Shown here in pieces: positions 43,331-53,164 of a stretch of 64,000 bases of DNA. The position numbers and the translations under genes were made by a program. Below the pieces are notes generated by a model. That model did no database searches and had not been told where the DNA came from. It was given only the letters and a program-made list of their open reading frames with translations. Source of the DNA: Methylococcus sp. Mc7 (GTDB lineage Bacteria; Pseudomonadota; Gammaproteobacteria; Methylococcales; Methylococcaceae); the NCBI RefSeq assembly GCF_019285515.1, contig NZ_CP079095.1, positions 2,822,501-2,886,500 of the forward strand, given 5' to 3'. Every line of letters begins with the position of its first letter. Positions within the stretch are counted from its first letter, which is position 1.

Positions 43331-43343
43331 GCGCCGCCGCAGC

Positions 43344-43922
<579 letters not shown>

Positions 43923-43958
43923 GGTGTTTGTCTCCTCTGGTTGGTTTTATAGGGCGGA

Positions 43959-44603
43959 TCAAGCCCGGCGGTAGATCAACGCAAAATCATTGGAAGGCAT
44001 ATCGATCTCATCGTCCAGCCGCATGCCGTTTCTGCCCGCGGCGCGGTTCAGTTCGGCGATGTCTTTCAGCGACCATCCGTCTTCTCCCGCCGATCGCAGC
44101 AGACGGTCGAATTCCTCGTCGAATGCGGACGTGAACCTGCCGTAATCCAGGAATGGGCCGTAGACGAACAGGAAGCCGCCGTCCGCCAGTATCCTGGAAG
44201 TGCATTCCATCATCCCCCCGGCGATCGAAACCGGCGCGACCTGGAAGACGTTGATGCAGTAAATGGCGTGGAATTCTTCGCCATCCGGCCAGGTGTGCGG
44301 CTGCGACAGGTCCAGCCGGCGCGGCCGGGCGACGTTGCCGAGGCCGCTTTGCCTGGTTCGCTCTTCGATATGGGGCAGCAGCAGCTCGTCGCTGTCGGAC
44401 GGATGGAAGGTGATGTGGCCGAAATGCCGCGCAAAATAGTGCACATGCATCCCGCTGCCCGCGGCGAATTCCAGCACATGGCTTTTTTCCCGTGGGAGGA
44501 CGCCTTTCAGCACTTCGAGGATGGCATCGCGGTTCCGGCAGCCGGCCCAGGCCATATAAGGGCTGAGCGGTTGCGGATCGAGCGGTGGTCTCTCCGAGTA
44601 CAT
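43959..44603 (-). CDS. DUF938 SAM-dependent methyltransferase-like protein
   Basis: A 214-residue protein with a class I methyltransferase fold. It begins with RPPLDPQPLSPYMAWAGCRN, the DUF938 start, has the SAM-binding motif VLEFAAGSGMHVHYFA and continues FHAIYCINVFQVAPVSIAGG. The substrate is unknown for the family. It lies 36 bases upstream of the carbonic anhydrase on the same strand, so the two may be co-transcribed. Confidence 0.85.
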   Translation of the reverse strand: MYSERPPLDPQPLSPYMAWAGCRNRDAILEVLKGVLPREKSHVLEFAAGSGMHVHYFARHFGHITFHPSDSDELLLPHIEERTRQSGLGNVARPRRLDLSQPHTWPDGEEFHAIYCINVFQVAPVSIAGGMMECTSRILADGGFLFVYGPFLDYGRFTSAFDEEFDRLLRSAGEDGWSLKDIAELNRAAGRNGMRLDDEIDMPSNDFALIYRRA

Positions 44604-44906
44604 ACCAGGAATTCTCCAACGGAAACTGACGAACGATTACGAGTGGGGCATGCCATCCGATACGCCCGGGTGTGCGCGTGAGCTTCAGTGCAGGGGCTGT
44701 GCCAAGCCCCCGTGCGAATAAAATCATTTGCTTATGAACAGTCGTGGTGTCTTGAACTGAAAATTGATTTCAATGGTTGAAATTGATTTTCACACCGGTC
44801 CCAGGACGTGTTAGCTTTATGCCGCTTCGGAGCGGGACGCTCTGCGTATTCGGAGATCGCGGAACGCTCGCGTCCCAGGGCAGCCCTACGGTTCTTCAGT
44901 TCATAC
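44604..44906. other. divergent promoter region
   Basis: About 300 bases between the divergent methyltransferase and sigma-54 activator genes. No gene is visible; a long plus-strand frame here has no good start. It contains the paired AT-rich palindrome at 44758-44792, which is unusually AT-rich against the surrounding DNA. Confidence 0.5.
44758..44792. promoter_or_regulatory. paired AT-rich palindromic operator-like site
   Basis: TGAAAATTGATTTCAA (44758-44773), then TGG, then TTGAAATTGATTTTCA (44777-44792). The halves are inverted repeats at 14 of 16 positions, and AAATTGATTT also occurs as a direct repeat 19 bases apart. It is a plausible binding site for a dimeric or tetrameric regulator, about 115 bases before the sigma-54 activator start. 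Confidence 0.55.
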
Positions 44907-46472
44907 ATGCATGGCACGAACTTTTCCCATCTGACCCCCATCGGGTTCCTGCAGACTTTCGTCCTGGAACTGATGCACGTCTGCGAGGAGGCCGGACTGG
45001 CTCCCGCGGAGCGCCTGATCGACCAGATCGCGCGCAGCGCGGGCCGGTTTTTCGAGGAGGCTTTCCGGGAGGAATACGCGGTGGAGGGGACTTTGGAGCC
45101 CGAGTGCTACGCGGAGTTGATCGTGGGGTTGAAAAACCATATCGGCGGCCAGTTTTCGCTGGCTTCGCGGGAGGCTGGCTGCATCCGCGTGGTGAACGAG
45201 CGCTGCCCTTTCGGCGAAGGCGTCAAGAACTCTCCGGAACTGTGCCGGATGACGTCCAGCGTGTTCGGCGGGATCGCGGCGCGGAATTTCGGCTATGCCA
45301 AAGTGACGCTGGCCAGGCGTATCGCCCTGGGCGACGGCGTCTGCGAAGTGCACGTCCACCTCGACCCGCAGGCCGCCAAGACCGTGGAAGGGGTCGAGTA
45401 CCTCGCGCCGCCGGCGCCGGGCGGTGACCGCCGGGCCATGGACGAGTTGCAGGCGCGCATCGACGAGCAGATGCACCGCATCTGGTGCCAGATGAATGCA
45501 CACCGCCAATCCCGCGAGTCGATCCGGCCCCCGACCATCGTCGCCAAGTCGCCGGCCATGCAGGCGGTCTTGCAAGCGATCGAAACGGTCGCCCCCACGC
45601 CGGCCACGGTGCTGATCCATGGAGAGACCGGCGTCGGCAAGGAACTGGTGGCCCGGGCCGTGCACGCCATGAGCGAGCGCTGCCAGGCGCCCTTTATCGC
45701 GGTCAACTGCGGCGCGATTCCGGAAGGGATCGTCGAGAGCGTATTGTTTGGCCACGAGAAGGGTGCCTTCACCGGAGCGGTCGAAGTCCACCGCGGCTAT
45801 TTCGAGCGGGCCGACGGCGGCACCCTGTTCCTGGACGAGGTGGACGCGCTGACGCCGGCGATCCAGACCCGCCTCCTGCGGGTCATCCAGGAAGGCGAAC
45901 TGGAGCGCGTCGGCGGGCACAAAACGCTGATGGTGGATACCCGTATCATTTCCGCCACCAACTGCGACCTCGAAAAGGCCGTTGCGGAAGGCCGTTTCCG
46001 GCAGGATCTTTACTACAGGCTCAACGTGGTCAGGATCGTGATTCCGCCGCTGCGTCAGCGTCCGGATGATCTGCCGCACCTGGTCGGCCTGATACTCGGG
46101 CGCCTGAGCAAGCGCTACGGGAAGTCCGTGCATTCGGTGAGTCCGGAAGTCATGGGCAGGCTGCTCGCCTACGCCTGGCCCGGAAACGTGCGTGAACTGG
46201 AAAACACCCTGGAGAAGGCGGTGCTGTTCGCCAGGCCGCCGGAGATCACTGAAATTCCCCTGCCAGACCTCGAGCCGGCTGGTGGCGGGCAGTCCTGGAA
46301 GGCGCTCCGCCGGCAGACGCTCGGCCGTCTCGAGCAATCCTATCTGGAGCAGGCGTTGCGGCGCGCCAAAGGCAACGTGAATGCGGTCGCCGAATGGATG
46401 GAACTGACGCCGAGGGCGGTGTATCTGAAACTGAGCACCTATGGCATGGACCCGGCCAAATTTCGCGGCTGA
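44907..46472 (+). CDS. sigma-54-dependent activator with a MetOD1-like sensor domain
   Basis: A protein of about 521 residues. The N-terminal ~190 residues resemble metanogen output domain 1 ([20 protein letters not shown], then [20 protein letters not shown]) with several cysteines and no receiver domain. The central AAA+ domain has [15 protein letters not shown], the GAFTGA loop in [13 protein letters not shown] and [10 protein letters not shown]. The C-terminus is a Fis-type HTH ([20 protein letters not shown]). The ATG at 44907 gives a protein beginning [14 protein letters not shown]; the frame continues upstream without support. It is directly upstream of the polyene-like operon, and a sigma-54 promoter-like sequence lies between them, so it probably activates that operon. 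Confidence 0.9.
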   Translation: MHGTNFSHLTPIGFLQTFVLELMHVCEEAGLAPAERLIDQIARSAGRFFEEAFREEYAVEGTLEPECYAELIVGLKNHIGGQFSLASREAGCIRVVNERCPFGEGVKNSPELCRMTSSVFGGIAARNFGYAKVTLARRIALGDGVCEVHVHLDPQAAKTVEGVEYLAPPAPGGDRRAMDELQARIDEQMHRIWCQMNAHRQSRESIRPPTIVAKSPAMQAVLQAIETVAPTPATVLIHGETGVGKELVARAVHAMSERCQAPFIAVNCGAIPEGIVESVLFGHEKGAFTGAVEVHRGYFERADGGTLFLDEVDALTPAIQTRLLRVIQEGELERVGGHKTLMVDTRIISATNCDLEKAVAEGRFRQDLYYRLNVVRIVIPPLRQRPDDLPHLVGLILGRLSKRYGKSVHSVSPEVMGRLLAYAWPGNVRELENTLEKAVLFARPPEITEIPLPDLEPAGGGQSWKALRRQTLGRLEQSYLEQALRRAKGNVNAVAEWMELTPRAVYLKLSTYGMDPAKFRG

Positions 46473-46535
46473 AGGCGGGTCGCCGCTCCCGGAGCGGTCG
46501 TTTCGGCGGGCATGCGCCTGGGGCGAAAGGCGGTT

Positions 46536-46551
46536 TGGCATTGCATGTGCT
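46536..46551 (+). promoter_or_regulatory. sigma-54 promoter-like sequence
   Basis: TGGCATTGCATGTGCT matches the -24/-12 consensus TGGCACGNNNNTTGCW at the invariant GG and GC with correct spacing (mismatches at three less constrained positions). It is about 120 bases before the ACP start and follows the gene of a sigma-54 activator. Confidence rests on the pattern and context together. Confidence 0.55.
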
Positions 46552-46670
46552 TTTCCTTGCCAGGGATTCCCGCGGGCAGCCATGCAAAATCCTTTTGGAA
46601 ACCCCTATAATTTTCGACTCTTTTTTTCAAACAGCTTATGTCTTATCCATTGAATCACGGAAAGATGGCG

Positions 46671-46943
46671 ATGACGCTCCCGGACGAAACGCTCGAGCGT
46701 GAGGTGGCGGACCTGGTCATCTCCACCTTGAACCTGGACGTGAGTCCGGAGTCGGTCGATCCCGAAGCGCCGCTGTATCGCGAGGGGCTGGGCCTGGACT
46801 CGATCGACATTCTGGAGATCGCATTGGTCGTTTCCAAACGTTACGGGTTCCAACTGAGGGCGGACAATGAGGACAACGTCCGCATTTTCGGCTCGCTGCG
46901 CAGCCTTTCCCAGCACATCGCGGTCAACCGCGTCGAGTGTTGA
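46671..46943 (+). CDS. acyl carrier protein of the aryl-polyene-like operon
   Basis: A protein of about 90 residues with the phosphopantetheine motif GLDSIDILEIAL near residue 36, so it carries the growing chain on its serine. It differs from housekeeping ACP in sequence and context. I prefer the ATG at 46671, behind GGAAAG, over ATGs at 46638 and 46665. The next gene overlaps its stop by one base. A second ACP, common in larger aryl polyene clusters, is absent here. Confidence 0.87.
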   Translation: MTLPDETLEREVADLVISTLNLDVSPESVDPEAPLYREGLGLDSIDILEIALVVSKRYGFQLRADNEDNVRIFGSLRSLSQHIAVNRVEC

Positions 46944-47611
46944 TGTTCCGGGCGCGGCTTCCATTCTCCTGGGTCGTCGCCGGTGTCGCTCTGGCGGCGT
47001 ATGCCGCACTCAATCATTACGTCATGGCCGTTCATCCGGGAAGTTCGCTGGCGGCATGGCTCCCCCTCGCTCCGGTTGCGATGGCGGCGGCGGCTGTCGC
47101 CTGGCGGTCACGCTGGCGCTACCCGTTGCTCGGTGCCGGCTTGCTGGCGCTGGTTTGGCTGTCTCCGGACCGGCTGGCGCCGGGCGAGAAGGTGCTCTAT
47201 GCCTATCTTGCCGAGCACGTCGGCATCAACCTGCTGCTGGGCTGGGGATTCGGAAGTACCCTCCTGGCTGGCCGCGAGCCGTTGTGTACCCGGCTCGCGC
47301 GCTCGGTCCACGGCGCCCTGCCTCCCGAGGTGGAGCGGTATTCGCGTGCCGTGACGGCGGCCTGGACGGCTTTTTTCGCCGGCGTCGCGGCCGTTTCCCT
47401 CTTGCTGTTTTTCTCGGCTTCCATCGACGCCTGGTCGATTTTCGCCAATTTCGTGAACCTGCCGCTGGCGGTGGCGATGTTCGTGGCGGAATACCGCGTC
47501 CGCTTGCGGGTGCTCCCGGATTTCCCGCATGCCTCGATCCTGACCGGTTTCCGCTCGTTCACGGCATCGCCCAAGCCTGCCGGGGCTGTCGCGGAATCGG
47601 GACGGGGATGA
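46943..47611 (+). CDS. membrane protein of the aryl-polyene-like operon (COG4648-like)
   Basis: A 222-residue inner-membrane protein with about five to six helices (VVAGVALAAYAALNHYVM, AAAAVAWRSRW, ... AGVAAVSLLLFFSA, FVNLPLAVAMFVAEYR). Membrane proteins of this shape, annotated as COG4648, occupy this slot in aryl polyene clusters, possibly as an assembly or tethering factor. It overlaps the ACP stop (TGATG). No catalytic motif is visible. Confidence 0.75.
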   Translation: MFRARLPFSWVVAGVALAAYAALNHYVMAVHPGSSLAAWLPLAPVAMAAAAVAWRSRWRYPLLGAGLLALVWLSPDRLAPGEKVLYAYLAEHVGINLLLGWGFGSTLLAGREPLCTRLARSVHGALPPEVERYSRAVTAAWTAFFAGVAAVSLLLFFSASIDAWSIFANFVNLPLAVAMFVAEYRVRLRVLPDFPHASILTGFRSFTASPKPAGAVAESGRG

Positions 47612-47630
47612 ATTCCTGCGGACGTGGGGC

Positions 47631-48962
47631 ATGGCCGACTTCCCTTTCCTGACGCATCCTTCCATGGACGGCGCCGTTGCCTGCCGGAAGGGGCGCGCGG
47701 TTACCGTCCGCGAATTTCTCGGCGAGGCCACCGCCCTGGCCGGATGGCTGCCGGAGCGGCCTTATCTGCTGAACGACTGCGCGGACCGTTACCGGTTCGC
47801 CGTGGTATTTGCCGCAGCCCTGCTGCGCCGCCAGGTCAGCCTGCTGCCGCCGACCTTGACGCCGGAGACGGCGCGGCAACTGGCCGCTTCGTTTCCCGGC
47901 CTCTACTGCCTGACCGACGATCCGGCCCGCGAGATCGATCTGCCCATCCGGCTTTATCCGGAAGGCTTGGCCCCCCCGGATGTGGACCGGGTGCCGGTCC
48001 TGGACGCCTGCCAGATCGCGGCGATCGCCCTCACCTCGGGTTCCACCGGTGCGCCCGTGCCGCACGCCAAGACCTGGGGGAGCCTGGTGCGGAGTGCCCG
48101 CGCCGAGGGTGAGCGGCTCGGGATCGCGCAAGGCCGCCACACCGTTCTCGGCACGGTGCCGGCTCAGCACATGTACGGATTCGAATCCACGGTGCTGTTG
48201 CCGCTCCAAAACGGCGCGGCGTTTTCCGCCGCCCGCCCCTTCTATCCGGCGGACGTGTGCGCGGAAATCGAGCGGTTGCCGGGCGCCGCCGTCCTGGTCA
48301 CCACGCCTTTCCACCTGCGCGCGCTGCTGAATGTCGACGGGGAGCCGCCCCACATCGACCTGCTGGTTTCGGCCACCGCACCCCTGGCGCCGCAGCTCGC
48401 CCAGGCCGCCGAAGCCCGTTTCGGCGCGCCGCTGCTGGAAATCTACGGTTGCACCGAGGCCGGCCAGTTCGCGACCCGGCGTTCCGTCGAAGGGCCGGAA
48501 TGGAGGGCGTTTCCGGGTGTGTCCATCCTCCGGGCGAAGGACGGTTTCCGGGTGCGCGGCGGCCACGTCGCCGGCGAGGTGAGGCTGGACGACGTGCTGG
48601 AACTGAGGTCGCCGCAGCGCTTCGTCTGGCTGGGGCGTTCCGGCGACATGATCAACATCGCCGGCAAACGCACCTCCCTGGCGTATCTGAATCACCAGAT
48701 CGCTTCGATTCCCGGTGTCGTGGACGCCGTTTTCGTCATGCCGGACGAGGACTCTCCCGGGGCGGTGACCCGCCTGACGGCCTACGCCGTCGCCCCGGAC
48801 CTGACCCCCGCGAGCCTGATGCAGGCCCTCCGGCAGCGGCTCGATCCCGCCTTCCTTCCGCGCCCCTTGCATCTGGTCGCCAGCCTTCCGCGCAATGCCA
48901 CGGGGAAACTGCCCCGAAAGGCGCTGGATGCGCTGTCGGACAGCCTGAGGGAGGCCTCGTGA
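47631..48962 (+). CDS. AMP-binding acyl/aryl-ACP ligase
   Basis: A 443-residue adenylate-forming enzyme. The A3 loop LTSGSTGAPVPHAKTW lies near residue 130 and YGCTEAGQFATR near 270, followed by SGDMINIAGKR and the C-terminal lysine motif NATGKLPRKAL. It is shorter than typical acyl-CoA synthetases. It probably activates the aromatic or acyl starter and loads it on the ACP, as the adenylation protein of aryl polyene clusters does. The stop overlaps the next start (GTGA). No tyrosine ammonia-lyase or chorismatase gene to make the aromatic starter is nearby. Confidence 0.87.
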   Translation: MADFPFLTHPSMDGAVACRKGRAVTVREFLGEATALAGWLPERPYLLNDCADRYRFAVVFAAALLRRQVSLLPPTLTPETARQLAASFPGLYCLTDDPAREIDLPIRLYPEGLAPPDVDRVPVLDACQIAAIALTSGSTGAPVPHAKTWGSLVRSARAEGERLGIAQGRHTVLGTVPAQHMYGFESTVLLPLQNGAAFSAARPFYPADVCAEIERLPGAAVLVTTPFHLRALLNVDGEPPHIDLLVSATAPLAPQLAQAAEARFGAPLLEIYGCTEAGQFATRRSVEGPEWRAFPGVSILRAKDGFRVRGGHVAGEVRLDDVLELRSPQRFVWLGRSGDMINIAGKRTSLAYLNHQIASIPGVVDAVFVMPDEDSPGAVTRLTAYAVAPDLTPASLMQALRQRLDPAFLPRPLHLVASLPRNATGKLPRKALDALSDSLREAS

Positions 48963-49264
48963 GCGCCGCCGCGGGCACCGTCGGGTTCCGGATTCCGGAA
49001 GACCATCCGGCCTGCGACGGCCATTTTCCGGGGTTTCCGGTAGTGCCTGGCGCTGTGCTGCTGGATGAAATCCTGAGCCGGCTGGAATCGGCGCTGGCGA
49101 TCGATCTCTGCGGCTGCCGTCTCTCCGCCGCAAAGTTCCCGGCGCCGCTCGCGCCCGGCGCCGGGGTGTCGCTGGATTACCGGCTGGACGAACGGGGCGC
49201 GGTCCAGTTCTGTCTCGTCTCTAATGGCCGCACCGTCGCCAGCGGAACCCTGGTATCCCGATGA
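48959..49264 (+). CDS. small hotdog-fold 3-hydroxyacyl-ACP dehydratase
   Basis: A 101-residue hotdog protein, GTG start overlapping the ligase stop. The FabA/FabZ-like motif EDHPACDGHFPGFPVVPG near residue 15, with its catalytic histidine, opens the protein. The rest (LCGCRLSAAKFPAPLAPGAG, then LVSNGRTVASGTLVSR) is the second hotdog strand set. It is the dehydratase of the aryl-polyene-like chain, probably ApeI-like. It ends in an ATGA overlap with the next gene. Confidence 0.82.
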   Translation: MSAAAGTVGFRIPEDHPACDGHFPGFPVVPGAVLLDEILSRLESALAIDLCGCRLSAAKFPAPLAPGAGVSLDYRLDERGAVQFCLVSNGRTVASGTLVSR

Positions 49265-50208
49265 ACGATCCGACCTCGCAGCGTGAGTCGGCCGTGGCCC
49301 CGCATTGGGCGGAGCGGCCCGAGCGCAGCAACATGTTCTTCCTGCGGATCATGGCATGGATTTCGCTGCGGCTGGGACGGCGCGCCGGGCGCCTCGTTCT
49401 CCATCTCATCGTGATCTATTTCCTGCTGTTCGCGCCCAGCGCCCATCGGGCCTCACGGAACTATCTGCGCCGGGTGCTGGGGCGCGCTCCCCGTCTCGCC
49501 GACCGCTACCGCCATTTCTTCCGCTTCGCATCGACCATCCACGACCGCGTGTATCTGCTGAACGGCGAATTCAGCCGTTTCGACATCCGCATCGTCGGCG
49601 AGGAAGCGATGGACCGAGTCCTGGCGGAAGGGCGGGGCGCTTTCCTGCTCGGGGCGCACTTCGGCAGTTTCGAGGTGCTGCGGGCGGTGGCCAGGCAGCG
49701 TCCCGGCCTGGAGCCCGCGATGGTGATGTACGAGGAGAATGCCCGCAAGATCAACGCCATGCTGGCGGCGATCGCTCCCGGCCGCGGTGGCGAGGTCATT
49801 CCGCTGGGACGGGTGGATTCCATGCTGCGTCTGCGGGAGGCGCTGGACCGCGGCAAGATCGTCGGCATGCTGGGCGACCGTACCCTGGGTTCCGAGCCCG
49901 CCCAGCAAGTGCCGTTCCTGGGCGGGATGGCGCGGTTCCCGACCGGCCCCTTGCGGATGGCGGCATTGATGAAGCGGCCGGTTCTGCTGATGGCTGGGAT
50001 TCACCTGGGCGGCAACCGCTACGAGCTCCATTTCGAAACGCTCGAGGACTTCTCCGACGAGTCCGGCGACCGGTCCGAGGTAGCGGGGGCGGCCATGGCC
50101 CGCTACGTGGAACGGCTGGAAGTGCTGTGCCGCACGCACCCTTACAATTGGTTCAATTTTTTCGATTTCTGGGCCGCAGGGCACGCGCGGACCGGTCGTG
50201 CAGGTTAG
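49261..50208 (+). CDS. LpxL/HtrB-type lysophospholipid acyltransferase
   Basis: A 315-residue inner-membrane acyltransferase of the lipid A acyltransferase family. It has an N-terminal hydrophobic segment (RRAGRLVLHLIVIYFLLF), the HxxxxE-type motif GAHFGSFEVLRA near residue 135 and a following GMLGDRTLG with the conserved Arg/Asp pattern, then FNFFDFW at the end. In aryl polyene clusters such an enzyme is thought to join the polyene acid to a lipid head group. It overlaps the dehydratase by four bases. Confidence 0.87.
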   Translation: MNDPTSQRESAVAPHWAERPERSNMFFLRIMAWISLRLGRRAGRLVLHLIVIYFLLFAPSAHRASRNYLRRVLGRAPRLADRYRHFFRFASTIHDRVYLLNGEFSRFDIRIVGEEAMDRVLAEGRGAFLLGAHFGSFEVLRAVARQRPGLEPAMVMYEENARKINAMLAAIAPGRGGEVIPLGRVDSMLRLREALDRGKIVGMLGDRTLGSEPAQQVPFLGGMARFPTGPLRMAALMKRPVLLMAGIHLGGNRYELHFETLEDFSDESGDRSEVAGAAMARYVERLEVLCRTHPYNWFNFFDFWAAGHARTGRAG

Positions 50209-50213
50209 GAATC

Positions 50214-50795
50214 ATGGGATTTCGTTCGGGAATCACCGCCATCTGCTTCATATTGAGCTGCGCCGCCACGGCGGCGCATGCCGGGCCGTGGGGTATCGCC
50301 CAACTGATGGAGGAGCTCGCCGCCAGGCATTCCGGACGGGCCGAATTCGTGGAAAAGAAGTACGTCTCGGTACTGACCGAGCCGGTGGAGTCCTCGGGCG
50401 AGCTGTCGTTCACCGCGCCGGACCGGCTGGAGAAGCGGACGGTCAGGCCCTTGAGCGAGCGGCTGGTGCTGGAGGGCGATCGGCTCAGCCTGGAGCGGGG
50501 AAGCCAGCGCCGCAGCGTGGGGCTGGACGAATACCCTGAAATCGCCGCTCTGGTGGGCAGCATCCGCTCCACGTTGATGGGTGACCGCGCCGCCCTGGAA
50601 AAAATCTACCGTCTGTCGCTCAACGGCGACGCCCGCCGCTGGACGCTGCTGTTGGTGCCTTCGACACCGGCGGTCGTCGAGCTGGTCGCCTACATCCGCA
50701 TCGGCGGTTCGGACGGCAGGGTCGACCGGGTCGAAATCCACCAGCCCGGCGGCGACTATTCCGTGATGTCGATCCGGGAGATGCCGCAGCGATGA
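50214..50795 (+). CDS. LolA-like outer-membrane lipoprotein carrier
   Basis: A 193-residue periplasmic protein with a signal peptide (AICFILSCAATAAHAG). The LolA-like opening IAQLMEELAARHSGRAEFVE is followed by the beta half (LEKRTVRPLSERLVLEGDR) and a Leu/Val-rich core. It probably chaperones the lipidated polyene across the periplasm. The ATG at 50214 has GTTAGGAATC in front. It overlaps the exporter start by four bases. Confidence 0.83.
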   Translation: MGFRSGITAICFILSCAATAAHAGPWGIAQLMEELAARHSGRAEFVEKKYVSVLTEPVESSGELSFTAPDRLEKRTVRPLSERLVLEGDRLSLERGSQRRSVGLDEYPEIAALVGSIRSTLMGDRAALEKIYRLSLNGDARRWTLLLVPSTPAVVELVAYIRIGGSDGRVDRVEIHQPGGDYSVMSIREMPQR

Positions 50796-53164
50796 CCGTG
50801 ACGCGGCGCTGGCCGCTCGTCGTCTGGCTCGTTTCGCTCGGCGTATTCGCCGTTGCGGTGGGCCGCATGCGGCTCGCGACCGATCTGTCGGCGTTTTTGC
50901 CGAGCCGCCCGAGCGCGAGCGAGCAGCTCCTGATCGACCAGTTGAAAGAGGGGCCTGCCTCGCGGCTGGTCCTGGTCGCCGTCGAAGGCGCGACCGATTC
51001 CGCCCGCGCCCGCATTTCCGGACGCATGGCGGAGCGGCTCCGGCAGGATGCGGAGTTTTCGGCGGTGAGCAACGGCGCGGCGGCCGAACGCGAGCCGGAG
51101 CGGCAACTGCTGTTCCGCCGGCGTTACCTGCTGAGCCCTTCCGTGACGCCGGAGCGCTTCACGGTGGAGGGCCTGCGCACGGCGGTGCGCGCCTCCATCG
51201 ACCGGCTCGCCTCTTCGGCGGGATTGATGACCAAATCCTTGCTGCCGAACGATCCGACGGGCGAACTGTTGGACATCCTCGATCGCATGGAGGCCGAAGC
51301 GCGCCCGGAAACCGCCGGCGGCGTGTGGGTGTCGCGGGACGGCCGGCGTGCGCTGCTGCTCGCCCAGATCCGCGCCGCGGGATCGGACACGGACGCCCAG
51401 GCGCGGGCGCTCGCCTCGATACGCGCCGCGTTCTCCGAGGCCGCCGGGCAGGCGGGGGCGGCGGATGCCCGCTTGATCCTGTCGGGCCCCGCGGTGTTCA
51501 CCGTGGAGGCGCGGGACCGGATCAAGGGCGAGGCGATCCGCTTGTCGGCGGTCGGCACAGTCGTGGTGGCCGTCCTGCTGCTCGCCGTGTACCGCTCGCT
51601 CGCGGCGCTGGTCCTCGGCCTGGTGCCGGTGGCGACCGGCGCGCTGGCCGGCGTTGCGGCCGTGAGCCTGGGCTTCGGCATGGTCTACGGCATCACCCTC
51701 GGGTTCGGCGCGACGCTCATCGGCGAGGCGGTGGATTACGCCATCTACCTGTTCGTCCAGGCCGGGGAGGGACGGCGGGGGGAGGAGAGCCGGGGCTGGT
51801 TCGACCTGTACTGGCCGACCATCCGCCTTGGGGTCCTGACCTCGGTGTGTGGCGCGCTGCCTTTGGCCTTGTCCGGCTTCCCCGGTTTTTCCCAGCTCGG
51901 CGTTTATTCGATCGCGGGACTGCTGGCCGCGGCGGCCGTCACCCGCTGGGTGTTGCCGGGGTTGTTGCCACGGGGTTTCCGGATTCGCGATCTCAGCCGG
52001 GCGGGGGAGGCGCTGATTCGCCTGGCAGCCGGGCTGCGCCCGTTGCGGTGGCTGGTGCCGGCGGCGGCAGCGCTGGCCTGCGGGAGCCTGTGGCTGCACC
52101 GCGACAGCTTGTGGAACGAGCAGCTCAGCGCGCTCAGCCCGGTCCCGCTCGAAGCCCAGCGGCGGGACGCCGAGCTCAGGGCCGACCTGGGCGCGCCGGA
52201 CGTGGGTTACCTGGTCGTAGTGGGTGGGCAGGACGCCGAATCCGCCCTGCAGGCCGCGGAGCGTGCGTCGTCGCGTCTGGCGGCACTGGCCGGGGAAGGC
52301 GTCATCGCCGGCTTCCAGAGCCCGTCCCACTATCTGCCCAGCCTCCGGACCCAAGGCCTGCGGCGCGAGGTCTTGCCGGAAGATGGCGTGCTGCGCGAAC
52401 GCTTCGCCGCGGCGGTCAAGGGGCTGCCGGTGCGTCCGGAGCGATTCGAGAACTTCTTCGCCGACGTGGGGGCCGCCCGCGGGGCGCCGCTGCTCACGCC
52501 GCAGGATCTGCGGGGTACGCGTTTCGCCCTTGCGGTGGATTCCCTGCTGGTGCGGGGCACCCAGGGGTGGACCGCCTTGCTGCCGCTGCGGGCGCCGGCG
52601 GAGAATTCCGGGCATGGATTGGATGCCACCAGAATCCGCGCAGCGCTGTCCGATGTCCCGGATGCGATCTTCCTCGACTTGAAGGCGGAGACCGACAACC
52701 TCTACCGCGGCTATCTGGCCGAGGCGACCCGGCTGTCCGTCGGCGGAGCGGGGGCGATCGTCCTCCTGCTGGCCTTCGCCCTGCGTTCGCCGCGGAGGGT
52801 GCTGCGGGTCTGCCTCCCGCTCGCCGCCGCGCTGGCCGTGGTGACCGCCGTGCTGGTGGCGGGCGGGCAGCGGCTGACCATGCTGCATCTCGTCGGGATG
52901 ATGCTGGCGGTGGCGATCGGTTCCAATTATTGCCTGTTTTTCGACCGCCTCGCCCAAGCCGGGGCCATGGCCCGGACCCGGTTGGGAAGGACGCTGGTTT
53001 CGCTCACCCTGGCGAATCTCGCCACGGTTGCCGTGTTCGGTCTGCTGGCCGGTTCCTCGGTACCGGTTCTGAGCGCGATCGGCGTGATGGTGGCGCCGGG
53101 TACTTTTCTGGCGCTGGTGATTTCGGCGACGTATTCGAAACCGGGCGGGAGGCGCGCGGCATGA
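50792..53164 (+). CDS. MMPL-type RND exporter
   Basis: A 790-residue inner-membrane exporter with two similar halves. Each half has one helix, a large periplasmic domain, and five helices (VGTVVVAVLLLAVYRSLAAL near residue 250, GGAGAIVLLLAFALRSPRRV near 660). This is the RND/MMPL (COG4258) layout found in every full aryl polyene cluster and it should export the lipidated product using the proton motive force. The opening sequence MTVTRRWPLVVWLVSLGVFA is the first helix. It overlaps both neighbours by four bases. Confidence 0.9.
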   Translation: MTVTRRWPLVVWLVSLGVFAVAVGRMRLATDLSAFLPSRPSASEQLLIDQLKEGPASRLVLVAVEGATDSARARISGRMAERLRQDAEFSAVSNGAAAEREPERQLLFRRRYLLSPSVTPERFTVEGLRTAVRASIDRLASSAGLMTKSLLPNDPTGELLDILDRMEAEARPETAGGVWVSRDGRRALLLAQIRAAGSDTDAQARALASIRAAFSEAAGQAGAADARLILSGPAVFTVEARDRIKGEAIRLSAVGTVVVAVLLLAVYRSLAALVLGLVPVATGALAGVAAVSLGFGMVYGITLGFGATLIGEAVDYAIYLFVQAGEGRRGEESRGWFDLYWPTIRLGVLTSVCGALPLALSGFPGFSQLGVYSIAGLLAAAAVTRWVLPGLLPRGFRIRDLSRAGEALIRLAAGLRPLRWLVPAAAALACGSLWLHRDSLWNEQLSALSPVPLEAQRRDAELRADLGAPDVGYLVVVGGQDAESALQAAERASSRLAALAGEGVIAGFQSPSHYLPSLRTQGLRREVLPEDGVLRERFAAAVKGLPVRPERFENFFADVGAARGAPLLTPQDLRGTRFALAVDSLLVRGTQGWTALLPLRAPAENSGHGLDATRIRAALSDVPDAIFLDLKAETDNLYRGYLAEATRLSVGGAGAIVLLLAFALRSPRRVLRVCLPLAAALAVVTAVLVAGGQRLTMLHLVGMMLAVAIGSNYCLFFDRLAQAGAMARTRLGRTLVSLTLANLATVAVFGLLAGSSVPVLSAIGVMVAPGTFLALVISATYSKPGGRRAA

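Noticed and set aside
46488-46503. A terminator palindrome after the sigma-54 activator
   Set aside because: CCGCTCC/GGAGCGG pair with almost no loop, so they cannot form a proper hairpin; it may be a dyad but I do not call it.
44901-46583. A 560-residue minus-strand frame opposite the sigma-54 activator
   Set aside because: It is an antisense shadow; the activator has every motif of its family.
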